From contig CM020512.1 of the NCBI GenBank assembly GCA_009823395.1, forward strand, positions 11,447,905 through 11,511,904: 64,000 nucleotides of DNA, in the 5' to 3' direction. Both the position numbers and the translations under genes were made by a program. The notes below the pieces were generated by a model. It saw nothing but the letters and a program-made list of their open reading frames with translations, did not search any database and had not been told where the DNA came from. Position 1 is the stretch's first letter. Every line of letters begins with the position of its first letter. Origin of the DNA: Thamnaconus septentrionalis. Its lineage: Eukaryota > Chordata > Actinopteri > Tetraodontiformes > Monacanthidae. Of this stretch, positions 1 through 9,870 are shown one piece after another.

Positions 1-1277
1 CTGAACTGGTCTATTTAGTCTCAAATGAGCGGGGACTTTACGAAAGGCTGCTTCGGCCTCGTGTTGTCGCTTCTCTTTCTGGACTTTTTGTCTTCTGAAG
101 AGACTTTGCAGCTTTCACTTGAATGGTTTTTGCCATAACCTCGAATGCCCCCCCCCCTCCAGTAGCTCTGCATCTTAGGTAGGAACCAGAAAACAGGAGA
201 GCGAATGAGCCACACGTATCATTGTTGTTATTATATACAACATCCAGCAGGTTGCAGAGAAGTGATTGGTGGAATTGCTGCTAGTGGGGGACTTGTGGTC
301 AGAGAGACTAAAGACGCAGATAAAGGCAAAGATTCCAGACACAGATCAGCATAAGTGTACCCTGTGTTGGTCAAGTTTCTCATGAGAAGAAAAGTTCTGG
401 TTATGTGGAAGCGGCCACCTTAGCAGAGAAGGCGGGGAGAAAGAAGACAGGGTGGCTGCTGGCACCAGAAGAATCCAGAACCAGAAGAATCCTTTCACGG
501 AATCTTTTTCTCTGAAGGTTTATGGAATCTGGATTCTCATTTTTGGGCCGTTGTTATTTTAAAGGTATTGCCTATGAACTCTACCACTATGTAAACAGAG
601 GAGAAGGAGACTGTGAGCGTGAACAGGTTCTGTGGAGACCAGGTGGAGGACAGTGTGGTTGAAGGGAGCAGAAGGCCGCAGGTCGTTCTGACCAGCCGCC
701 AGCTTTTACAGCTCTGCAACCGCGACGGGCTGTAGCTAATCATACACAAGGATCAGTTTATGCAGTGAAGCATGTGATGCATGGTCACATGATGGCCATC
801 ACATGTCCAGGTGAAACTGCGTGGCAAGAATCAAAACGCCGTAATTGCTTTCAGAGGTGACGCGGAACAGGTTGAGGTGACTCAGCAGAGGAATCCTGAA
901 GAGTGAATCTCAAGAGCCTCGGTTCTTGTTCTGCACTGAAACCTTGAGGCGTGATCTTGACCGACAGCACCTGCAATTCCTTCAGGAGAAACAAACACCT
1001 GAGTCCTGTTCAACAGAGTTAAGAGGCTTTTTTTCCCCCGCTGATGTTTTTAGAACTTTCTTTAGTCGGAACTTCCAACAGAGTTTACGTTCCGTTTGAT
1101 GTCACGCCGGAGCATTTAGCCGGGCCCCGAACGTCGACTGTAGCTTAATGGATTAATGGTGTTGTTGTGCGGTGATAATGGCTGACGGGGTAATATGAGG
1201 ATAATGGGCCGCGAGGCCGATCTGCCTGTTTTCCTTGCAAGGTCGTCCACTCACCGCCGCCTGTGTTCTCTCCTTAG
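1..1277. other. Upstream flank / 5' intron of sdcbp2, no coding seen
   Basis: No coding exon is recognisable here. The first coding exon of the syntenin gene begins at 1278 directly after a TTAG acceptor, so part of this stretch must be intron. A non-coding first exon could lie here or left of the window, but I see no convincing donor or promoter. There is a short C run near 150-157 and nothing else notable. Confidence 0.5.
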
Positions 1278-1329
1278 GATGTCTCTGTATCCATCACTGG
1301 AGGACCTCAAGGTCGACAAAGTCATGAAG
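1278..1329 (+). CDS. sdcbp2: sdcbp2 coding exon 1 (start codon, LYPSL motif)
   Basis: The acceptor TTAG precedes G-ATG, and the donor AAG|GTAAGA follows 17 codons beginning [17 protein letters not shown]. The ATG at 1279 matches the conserved syntenin N-terminus, so the start is firm. The LYPSL motif is the classic ALIX-binding late-domain-like motif. The single base before the ATG is 5'UTR, so at least one upstream non-coding exon exists. Confidence 0.92.
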
Positions 1330-4300
1330 GTAAGAGCACAGCCGGGGCATCACTCTCTCCCTGCTTCCTTCCTTCCTTCCTCCCGCCCTCCCTCTTACTG
1401 CGTACTTAGCGCCGATCGATCGTCGGCAGCAGCCTCGCCGCCTGGCGTCTGCAGCAACACTGGTTGCGTTGCCAGAAGAGTTTATCGCCAAAATAAAAGC
1501 GATATTTCCAAAATTTCGACAAACTGCAATTGGGGTTTGCAGGTGTTTCCATTGAATGGTGCGAAGCTCATAAGCTGTAATTCTCGTAAAATCTGCTCCT
1601 GCAAGATTTTATCAAAAAATCGTACGTAAAATCTCGCTCAGTTTACGAGATTTTCGTAAAATGTCGTACCGTGAGATTTTACGAGAATTACGTTTGCTTT
1701 TGTTCGTTTTTTGTTTTATATCGATATTTCGGTTTTGCACAATTCTAGGGGTAATGGAAACGCAGCTACTGATGCACCTCCGACAGCGTGGAAACAGACA
1801 GTGTTGCATCACTAATGAAACAAAACGCACGCATACAAATGGCACAGAGCCGAGAGTCCTTTCGTCTACTTTCATATTTGCACAAACACTTGAAATTGAA
1901 ACTCACAACTCTTTGAATTTTGCTGCGCAGGAAGCAAAATAACGCAGCTGTCGGTTTCTGTTTCACTTTGTCTCCGATGGCTTTCTGCTCATGGTTCTGT
2001 AGCGTAGATGCCAGCAGACAGTCTTCAGCTTCACCCTGGTGCTGACTTGTGTGTGTGCGTGCATGTGTGCTTCCTCTCCAGGCCCAGGCCCAGTTTGCCC
2101 AGACCACTGCCCCGATGCCAGCCATCGCCGAGGGAACCTACCAGCCCCCGCTGGCCACCGTTGGGATGCCTTCATCAAGTGAGTTTCTGTTGTGCGGAAA
2201 CTTTGGTCTCCAGAGCCAATCAGAAGCCTCCTTTCTCCCCTATCCAGTGTGTGTGTGTGTGTGTGTAGGTAGTGGCAGGGGGCAGTGGAGGATGAAGGGA
2301 GACTTCATCCTGCCTCCGACCACTCACTCCCTGCTTGTTTGTCTCCCTGTGAGCACCGACTCCATGTTAAGCTGAAGCAGTTTGGAGGAGCAGGTGCAGA
2401 GAGAGGCGTCCTCGCCTCCCCCAGAGATTCCTGCTCTCCTCTCTCGCCTCCTTCTGCTTCTCCTCCTCCTCCTCCTCCTCCTCCCCTCCTCCCACTCGTC
2501 CACGTCCTCCCAGCCCTGTTTGGACGCTGCTCCGCTCCTCTGGGCTTCTCTGCTCTTTTGTTTTCACCTCGGCGCAGCTCACTGGGAGTCGCCATGGAGA
2601 CGGGCTCTGGTAGCTGTGCTGGGACAGATGATAGGAGGAGGAGGAGGAGGAGGAGGAGGAGGCTTGAAAAGGGAGGAGGCAGAGTCAGTCTTTGCATTCC
2701 TGATCAGCAGACGACCTGCTGGCCATCAGCTCTGGACCACACAGCCTGGACTGTGCTCAGGACTCAGTGTTCAAGTTATCAAAACACGTTGACAGCGGCT
2801 TTAACATCCCGATTGGCTTGGTTGTATCAGGCCAGCTAGTTCCACACACATCCATGTCCTTGTTTCACTCCCTTTGAAAACATCCCATGGAATTTAGCAA
2901 AATCTGCAGCGCAGGACAGACATTTGGAATAGAGGTTAGGAGAGATTCAATGTAATTGGCTCCTGAAGATTTTTTGGGTTTCTTGTTAAAAAAAAGAAAG
3001 AAAGTAATTTTACGAGATCTCCACAAACGAGGATTAGGGCCACAAGAAGGGAAAGAAATATTACAGAAATTAGATTTTTATTTACGTTTTCATTTCGAGT
3101 TTTACGTTGAAATTTTGTAAATAAAGTCCAAATTTCGTGAAAAAAGTCGATGTAAAAAAGATGAAACTTTGTGAATAAAGTCAACGTACAAAAAGACGAA
3201 ATTTCATAAATAAAGTCGACATTTCGTGAATAAAGTTGACGTTAAAAAAAGAGGAAAAAATTTTAACGCAAAATTGCAAAATTTCCATTTTCTTCATGAA
3301 ATTTCGACTTTAATCTCAAAATGTAAACTTTATTCTTGAATTGGAAACTTTTTTCTCTTCTTGTGGCCCTAATCCTCTACCGCAGATCTCGGTGTAGGAG
3401 TCATGATGAGTCTAGTAAAAAGAAAAATCATTTCGTAGACTTGTGAGCTTATTGGCCAACAGAGAACTCCTTTAATTAATGTGCCAGGAGCTGCCTGCCG
3501 CTGAGACTCCGTCTTCTACCAGTCTGTGTGTGTGCGTGCGTGCGTGTGCAGTGACTATAGACTTGCCTCTACCTGAACCCGATCATTAACCGGCTCATTG
3601 TGCAACCTGAGTAGCGATCCTCCGACTTGACTTATCGCCTCGCCGATGATTTGAAACTGAGGTCGGCACAAATTAAAACCACCCAAACTCCTGCACAGTC
3701 ACAAAGTCACCGACTTTGTGACTGTGCAGGAGCCACATTTGCACGCTGGGACGCAAATTGCAAATGTGAGCTACTTTGCAGCATGATGGGAAACGTGGTC
3801 CATCACGGCAATGTACAGTGTTTGAACTGCAGGAGGAGCAACACTCCACCCAAGGCTGCGGCTTGAGCAGAAACATTCATTAGGTGTGTTGGGCCTCGGG
3901 CGGCTATTTAGTGCAACAAAACAAAACATTGAGACACTCTGCTGACATGCCAGAGAGAATCTTTTTCAAAAGTGCTACATTTACTCCACACATCACTCCC
4001 GGTAGGAACCCTTGAAAAGGCCCTGAGTAGATGCAGGTGATCGGATGAATCTTCTGTCTGCCAACATTTGAAGCAGGCGGTTCAGATTTTGGAAAGCCTG
4101 TTGCGGTGGTGGGCGGAGTTTAACTACCGTCAGTGTGTCCACAGCCAATCAGCAGCGGAGAAAAAAACCTTCAGTATCTTTAGTTCTTTGTTCTTCTGAA
4201 CTGTTCACCAGCTGTGAACAGACTGACTTACTGCAGCGTCCATGCTGACACAATCATGCAGGATCAGTTCAAAAAAACTGGTGTGAAGAACTCAACTGAC

Positions 4301-4982
4301 CTGCTGGAATCGGTTCTTTTCAAGACGGATGTGTGAGAACTCAGATTGCAGTTCTGCCTTGTGAGGCCGATAAAACACGACTTCCTCAGTGGGGCTGAGA
4401 GAAGCGCCTTCACTGTGACTTCAGTCACTCTGGACGAGACGCTGAGATGTAAACCGCCTGTAAACCGCTGATATCTGCACGGTCGTTTTTCTCGTCGCAC
4501 CTTTTGTCTCTTTACTGCTCTAAAGTGGGAAACAAACACATGGTGGCAATCAGCCCCGACTGCACGCGGCAATCGCTGATCTTCCCAAGTATTTTCCAGG
4601 CGCATTAGACTCCTAACAAGCCCACATTCCTCACCCCCTCCTCCCCACTCGGACTTAGTTAGACCTGCCGTCCGCCTGCTGCAGGATGTCGCGGCTTTAT
4701 TCCCACTCGTGTTTGGTCCCAGAACTCCAGGAAGACAGGAATGAAAAGCCGGACGAGTTTTCACATCACGTGTGTGAATTATGTAATGCTTGCTCGCCCT
4801 CTCTCCATGGCGACGCTCTCTCACTCTCTCTCTCTCTCACCTCCCACACGGCCTCCTCCTCCCCTGTGTTCCAGCCCTCTACCCCAACCTGGAGGAGCTG
4901 GGAGACTACATGGGCCTGGCCCTCAACAGCGACGAAGTCCAGAGGAACCTGGCCCTGGTGCCGGTGGCCGATAGCGTGAGTA

Positions 4983-5050
<68 letters not shown>

Positions 5051-8000
5051 GTAAGAGAGAGAGAGTCTGCAGATGCAAACAACAGTGTATGGAAGCAGTG
5101 AGGGGACGTCCACTTGGTCTCTAATGCACCCAGACCTTCTCCCTACATTACCCATAATGCAACCATCAACTTAAAAAAAAATAATCATTGATTTCTTGTG
5201 CCTGAATCAATATAGTCAACGACAGCAACACTTCAGTGCACATCAGAGATTTAATGGACATACAAATAAAAAAACAACAGTATCATAAAACCAGCCGTTG
5301 GTCAGGACATTAAAGGGAAACACTCCTGTTTAGTCTCCATACAATGAAGTGTGTGTTATTTAAAGGGCCAAAAACGCATCCATCCATCCATCCATCCATC
5401 CATCCATCCATCATCCATCCATCCATTTTCAATACCAGCTTATTCCTGAGCTCAGGGTAACAGGGCTCTGCTGGAGCCTCTCCCAGCTGTCGTAGGGCGA
5501 AGGCAGAGCGACACCCTGGACAAAACGCCTGTTCATCACAGGGCCACTTAGAGACAAACAATCATTTGCACTCACACGCACACCTACGGACAATTCAGAG
5601 TTCCCAATTGGCCTCGCGTGCATGTTTTTTGGACTGTGGGAGGAAGGCGGAGAACCCGGAGAGCCTCCAGCAGTTTTCACACACGCCGACGCTGCCTGAA
5701 GTGCACGTGTCCCGCAGAAGGACGCAGCTCGCAGCAGCAGCAGCAGCAGCAGCAGCAGCACTCTAGTGACAGTCAAATGTGTGCAGGCACTAAAGAAGCA
5801 GGTGGAGGGCCATCATCACTCACTGAAACCAGACTGAAGGGTAAACAGGGCAGCAGCGTTAGCAGTGAGGAGAAACTGGCTTCAGTGTGTCAGAGCCGGT
5901 GTGATGAGTCCTTGTGAAAACGTTTGTCAGGCCTCTGATGATGACGATGATGATGATGATGATGATGATGGTTATGAACATGATTATGAACCTGTTTTTT
6001 TGGAGACTGATGGAAGAGCAGCAGTGAAGGTCCACACTGCAGCGTGACTCAGCGCCGGCCTGGTGTGTGAGTGTGTGTGTGTGTGGGAGGGTGTGAGCAC
6101 TTCACTCCTCTCCAACTGCGTAGAGTGTGTGTGTGTGTGTGTGTGTGTGCTGGTGGGCAGATGTCAGCGCTCCCTCGCTCGTCGCTTGGCATTTCACCAC
6201 CTGTGCCCTCTGCTGTTTGCTGATATCTGCTCCCCGCTCGTCGCTCTGCTTGCGTTTTTTAATGTCTTTTTGCCGCAGCGACGCCGAGTGCTGCGCGGCA
6301 CAGCAGGAGCCCCCGCAGCGTATCTGATTTCATCAAATTGGATCTTCCCACATGCTTCTGTTTGATGTGTTTTTTCTTTTTTAATCTGCGGCTGAATTTT
6401 AATGGAACAACACGTCTCTCGGGTCCTGACTCCCTCTCACCTCTCATCTCTCCTCCTCCTCCTCCTCCCTCCTCTGCCACAGCAAGTGGCTCTGTCCTCC
6501 GCCTCCGGCATCGGAGGGATGGTGCGGCCCGTGACCGGCGCCGACGTGGGCGTCAGGAGGGCGGAGATCCGCCCGGGCCTGCGGGAAATCATCCTCTGTA
6601 AGGACCAGGACGGGAAGGTGGGACTGCGGCTGCGCTCCATCGACAACGTGAGTCACCTGTCGCCGTGTGAATTATTCAGCCTCGGGGTCGACTGTCAGCG
6701 ACACCTCCTCTCCTTCTTCTTCCTCCTCCTCCGCGGCCCGGACTGGGACTGAAGTGTGGCTTCAGTTCAATACAGTCAAAAAACAACAACACAGTTGCTC
6801 TGACTCACTGTGTCTGGTTGCACCTTTTACGAAATCTCCTGCATCACAGGCAGCCAGAGAGCTCCTCACCCAACAACACAACAACAGAAAGGGGTTTTTT
6901 TTCTTTCTTTTTTAAAAAAAAATCGAGGAGAAATTCTGTTTTGAAAAGCTTACAAATTTACCACCAACTTGTGGGCGACTGTGTAATAACAGTGACACCC
7001 CGTGGCGTAAAGTGGAACTACAAGACAGGCTGTAAACAGACTGAAGTTAAATTACAACCAGGGTGCTTTGAGTATCAGTGCAGTTGACAAAAATACACGT
7101 CTACTATATAATCATAGTGTTGAAGAAATGCAGTTTTCTGAATAAGAAAAGAAAAAAAAAGAGGCAACTCAGTGTGTTATTTTTGTGTAGCAGCTCACAG
7201 ATGTTTTATTATTATTTATCTTTCAGAAAGCTGAGTTTTAATGTTGCGGCGATCAATATGTCGTGTAGCCGATATTCTGCCCGGATGCATCACTGCATTG
7301 AAGGTCAGGCTGGCAGGTTTTGGCCGCCACTCTCGGGGTCTCTCCTCCCGCCTCCATCCTTCCCTCCGCCTTCTACCTCTCCCTCAGTACCCAGTGGACT
7401 CACCCGTCCTCTCCTCGCTTCCTCCCCCAGGGTCTCTTTGTGCAGCTGGTGCAGGCCAACTCGCCCTCCGCCCTGGCCGGCCTGCGCTTCGGGGACCAGA
7501 TCCTGCAGATCAACGGGCAGAACTGCGCCGGCTGGAGCACAGACAAGGGCCACAAGGCCCTGAAGGCTGCGGCCGAGACTCGCATCGAGCTGGTGGTCCG
7601 AGACAGGTGAGGGGGCTGCGTTGAGGTAGCAGGGCTCCACGCTGCTGTCGACTGAGTAGCGTAGTTGCAGGCACGTGATCCATAGAAGTTGTCTCGACAT
7701 CTAGACAGCACGTTACGTGAAAAAATGTTTGTTTTTTTTGAACGGGTCTGAACGATTTGCCCAGTCTATTACTCAGCTAAGTCAGTTTTAATGTCTGTAA
7801 CCTGCAGCGAGCTGCGAAACACAAACTCCCTGAACAACAACTATCAATGTTCTGTCGCCACTTTGGTCTGCAGGCCGTTCCAGCGCACCGTCACCATGCA
7901 CAAGGACAGCTCCGGCCACGTGGGCTTCATCTACAAGTCTGGGAAAATCACCTCGCTGGTCAAAGACGGCTCCGCCGCCCGCAACGGCCTGCTGACCGAG

Positions 8001-8528
8001 CACTACATCTGCGAAATCAACGGGCAGAACGTCATCGGACTGAAGGTCAGCAATCCCCCGTCCCGTCCCCGCGTGCTGGTCACATGACCGGGCGGTTTGT
8101 TGCTGTTGTTCTCAACGCTGCTGTTTGGGCCTTTCAGGATTCTCAGATCAAGGACATTCTGAGCACCTCCCCCACCGCCATGACCATCACCATCATGCCA
8201 AAGTTCGTCTACGAACACATGATCAAGAGGTACGTGCGACTTCTCGGCTCTCGAGAGTTCTGAGAACACGGCTGCAGGGACCTTCCCACAGGGGAACCTT
8301 TAACCTTTAGAATCAGACGTGCAAAACAGCTCTTAGGGGATTTTCGTGTCTTTTCGCTTTACTGGCTTAACCTGACTTCAACACGTTTTTTTTGTTTTTT
8401 TTAAATGACAACTCTCATGCCATCATATTCATCATGTGGTTTGATTTGGTTGTTTTTTTTGTCTTTGTTTCAGGATGTCCAGCGGCCTGCTGCGGTCAGC
8501 CATGGACCACTCCGTCCCAGAGGTGTGA
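1279..8528 (+). CDS. sdcbp2: Syntenin (syndecan-binding protein), probably syntenin-2, complete 8-exon gene
   Basis: Tandem-PDZ cytoplasmic adaptor that binds C-termini of syndecans and other membrane proteins, PIP2 and, through LYPxL motifs, ALIX; in the family it acts in endosomal sorting and exosome formation. Coding exons: 1279-1329, 2082-2178, 4875-4975, 6483-6647, 7431-7606, 7874-8045, 8138-8229, 8474-8528. All junctions are GT-AG and the phases join, giving 302 aa (human syntenins are about 292-298). LYPSL is at residues 3-7 and LYPNL near 51-55. PDZ1 covers about 115-197 with a GLFV carboxylate loop. PDZ2 covers about 199-276 with GFIY and the block [12 protein letters not shown]. The protein ends MDHSVPEV. 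Overall it resembles syntenin-1 strongly, but [12 protein letters not shown] and the adjacent syntaphilin gene (SDCBP2 and SNPH are neighbours in human) favour sdcbp2. The family call is very secure; the paralogue call is less so. Confidence 0.9.
1545..1761. mobile_element. Fold-back (nested palindrome) MITE-like element
   Basis: Located in sdcbp2 intron 1. A perfect 18-bp inverted repeat (1577-1594 with 1674-1691) encloses a second inverted repeat (AAAATCTCG / CGAGATTTT). Outer GTTTCCATT (1545-1553) and AATGGAAAC (1753-1761) pair as well. This looks like a short fold-back transposon remnant. Confidence 0.5.
2082..2178 (+). CDS. sdcbp2: sdcbp2 coding exon 2 (linker)
   Basis: The acceptor cctctccag and donor A|GTGAGT bound a Q/A/P-rich linker that starts [18 protein letters not shown]. 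It corresponds to the weakly conserved N-terminal region between the LYPxL motifs. It is read in phase 0 on entry and leaves one base (phase 1). A GT-rich tract runs into the acceptor and a second (GT)n begins about 70 bp after the donor. Confidence 0.88.
3029..3377. mobile_element. MITE with 21-bp perfect terminal inverted repeats
   Basis: About 350 bp in sdcbp2 intron 2. The outer 21 bp at 3029-3049 are the exact inverse of 3357-3377 (core GGATTAGGGCCACAAGAAG). The interior is AT-rich with repeated taaagtcgac / aatttcgtg phrases. A shared CGAGATCT lies just outside each end, so the true ends may be slightly wider. The superfamily is uncertain. Confidence 0.7.
4875..4975 (+). CDS. sdcbp2: sdcbp2 coding exon 3 (second LYPxL motif)
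   Basis: The acceptor gttccag and donor AGC|GTGAGT bound the exon. It encodes [20 protein letters not shown] and then a short acidic segment. The motif and the YMGL block are shared by both vertebrate syntenins. A long (GT)n microsatellite starts only about 10 bp after the donor, at 4985. Confidence 0.92.
4985..5052 (+). repeat. (GT)n microsatellite next to sdcbp2 exon 3 donor
   Basis: About 30 GT dinucleotides beginning roughly 10 bp after the exon 3 donor, with a gtgcgtgtgt interruption at the end. Confidence 0.95.
5378..5660 (+). repeat. Dispersed teleost repeat, copy 1 (with CATC microsatellite)
   Basis: A (CATC)n tract at 5,378-5,427 leads into a sequence with phrases gctctgctggagcctctccc, agctgtcgtagggcgaaggc and, further on, ttttttggactgtgggagga. 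Similar text recurs at 54,822-54,955 and inverted at 42,236-42,303, so this is a dispersed family. It lies in sdcbp2 intron 3. Confidence 0.7.
5732..5761 (+). repeat. (CAG)10 repeat in sdcbp2 intron 3
   Basis: Ten CAG triplets. They are intronic, not coding, because the flanking sequence is the dispersed repeat and lies between exons 3 and 4. Confidence 0.9.
6483..6647 (+). CDS. sdcbp2: sdcbp2 coding exon 4 (start of PDZ1)
   Basis: The acceptor tctgccacag follows a CTC-rich tract, and the donor is AAC|GTGAGT. The 55 whole codons include [36 protein letters not shown] and the first strands of PDZ1. Confidence 0.94.
7431..7606 (+). CDS. sdcbp2: sdcbp2 coding exon 5 (PDZ1 core)
   Basis: The acceptor cctcccccag and donor AG|GTGAGG bound the exon. 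It encodes [36 protein letters not shown] and the end of PDZ1. This exon carries the PDZ1 peptide-binding groove, including the GLFV loop in place of the canonical GLGF. Confidence 0.95.
7874..8045 (+). CDS. sdcbp2: sdcbp2 coding exon 6 (PDZ2)
   Basis: The acceptor gtctgcag and donor AAG|GTCAGC bound the exon. It encodes [20 protein letters not shown], a [11 protein letters not shown] segment and [20 protein letters not shown], covering most of PDZ2. In the family PDZ2 carries the main syndecan-binding and PIP2-binding surface. Confidence 0.95.
8138..8229 (+). CDS. sdcbp2: sdcbp2 coding exon 7 (end of PDZ2)
   Basis: The acceptor cctttcag and donor AG|GTACGT bound the exon. It encodes [20 protein letters not shown] and then [10 protein letters not shown]. 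The preceding intron is only 92 bp, typical of compact fish introns. Confidence 0.94.
8474..8528 (+). CDS. sdcbp2: sdcbp2 coding exon 8 (C-terminus)
   Basis: The acceptor gtttcag is followed by G completing an Arg codon, then [17 protein letters not shown] and TGA at 8526-8528. The MDHS/T-IPE-V-like tail is the conserved syntenin C-terminus. Confidence 0.93.
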
Positions 8529-9870
8529 GAGCCACCAGGGCTGGAAAGGGTCTCCATGTCTTTGTCTGTCTTCATACCAAACCACCTCCTGTGCATCATC
8601 ATTATCAACTTCATCATTGCCTTCTCTCACCCTGACATCTTAAAATGCCTTCTTTTTTTCTATTCTAGACACATTCAATAGTTTGTAGTTTTTTTTTTTT
8701 ACCTCCTGTCTTCTCCGCTGACGTGTCAAGAACCTTATTCTCTGTGCTAATCTCGTAGCCTGAGTAGTTGTTTACTTTGCTATATATATATATCATGTTA
8801 TTTTGTTTTTGTTTTAATTGGGATCATGGACAGTACAAGTACAATTTTTTTTCTCCAAGCCATCACGAGTCCAGTGCTTCCCCCTCATTGTAGAGATGCA
8901 TCATCTGCCGTATTTGCTGCGAGCGCTCAGTGGCGCCCCCTGCACTCAGCCCCTGACCTGTACATAATCCCAGCTCAATTCAAATCCCTGTACAGACATT
9001 TTTACTCAACCTGTGAAAGCAGTCAGGTCTTGGCAAAAGTTGTCTGAGTTTTTTTTTTTTTTAAATTTCATCTTTTATTGGTTGAAATCAGTGGCGTTTG
9101 TGGCATCAACATGCTTTTGTTTTTTTTTCTTCTCGTGAACTCTGATGGTCCCCGCATCCGACTGTGAGGGACGGTGACGTGTCATTGTCTATGGAGGAAG
9201 ATGTCACGGATTTATTCGTAGGTACTGGGAACACTGGGAGAACATTCCGGGGGAGGGGTGGAGCGGAGCGGCGGTACGTGATGCTTGTTGAGGCTGCGGC
9301 CCTGTCTGCCAACAGCACAAAAGAGAAGTAAACGCCGTGGACGGCATCTGGTCTGGAGCCAGGGTAGTTTTGGGCAGGGTCCGCCGTGCTGGACGGACCC
9401 ACTAAGTGCACTTTCCACTTCCTTTATAAAGAGGTTGTCCTTCCTGTAACCATTTCAAGAGTAAAGTTAGCTGTTTTTTAATCGTTGTTGCTGTGTTGCC
9501 TCGCGTTAATTAGCCATCTTGTGGAAAAAGAAATCCAGAGAAAACTGGTTGAACTCTGTTGCTGAGTCGTCCACCCCAGCTGCAGGTTTGTTTGTTTTTT
9601 TAAATTCCAGATGATGTGCCCCTCCCCCACCTCTGACTGATGACTTTCATGAGACCTCAGTTGTGAACTTCTAATTGTTATATCCGGTCGCTCTTCTTAA
9701 TGCTGTTCATGTCTGGATGCATGTTTCCCCTTTTTAATTTTCTATGTATGCAATCTGACAAACATCTGTCATTCTGTAAGAAGATGCAAGAAAAATCTAA
9801 AGGTTTATATACGAATGTAACCCAGATAATATTGTAAAGCGAATAAACAGTCTCTCTGTTCATGCTAGCG
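8529..9870 (+). terminator. sdcbp2: sdcbp2 3'UTR with polyadenylation signal
   Basis: This is non-coding sequence after the sdcbp2 stop, with several poly-T tracts and an (AT)n near 8784. A canonical AATAAA lies at 9842-9847, followed by a T/TG-rich stretch (tctctctgttcatg). That suggests a 3'UTR of about 1.3 kb. The end point is an inference from the signal, not from transcript data. Confidence 0.5.

Noticed and set aside
2285..2839. 184-codon plus-strand frame in sdcbp2 intron 2
   Set aside because: Driven by CTC and GAG triplet runs (poly-Pro/Leu and poly-Arg) and falls between proven exons.
5732..5761. (CAG)10 as a coding polyglutamine tract
   Set aside because: It lies in sdcbp2 intron 3 next to a dispersed repeat, not in an exon.
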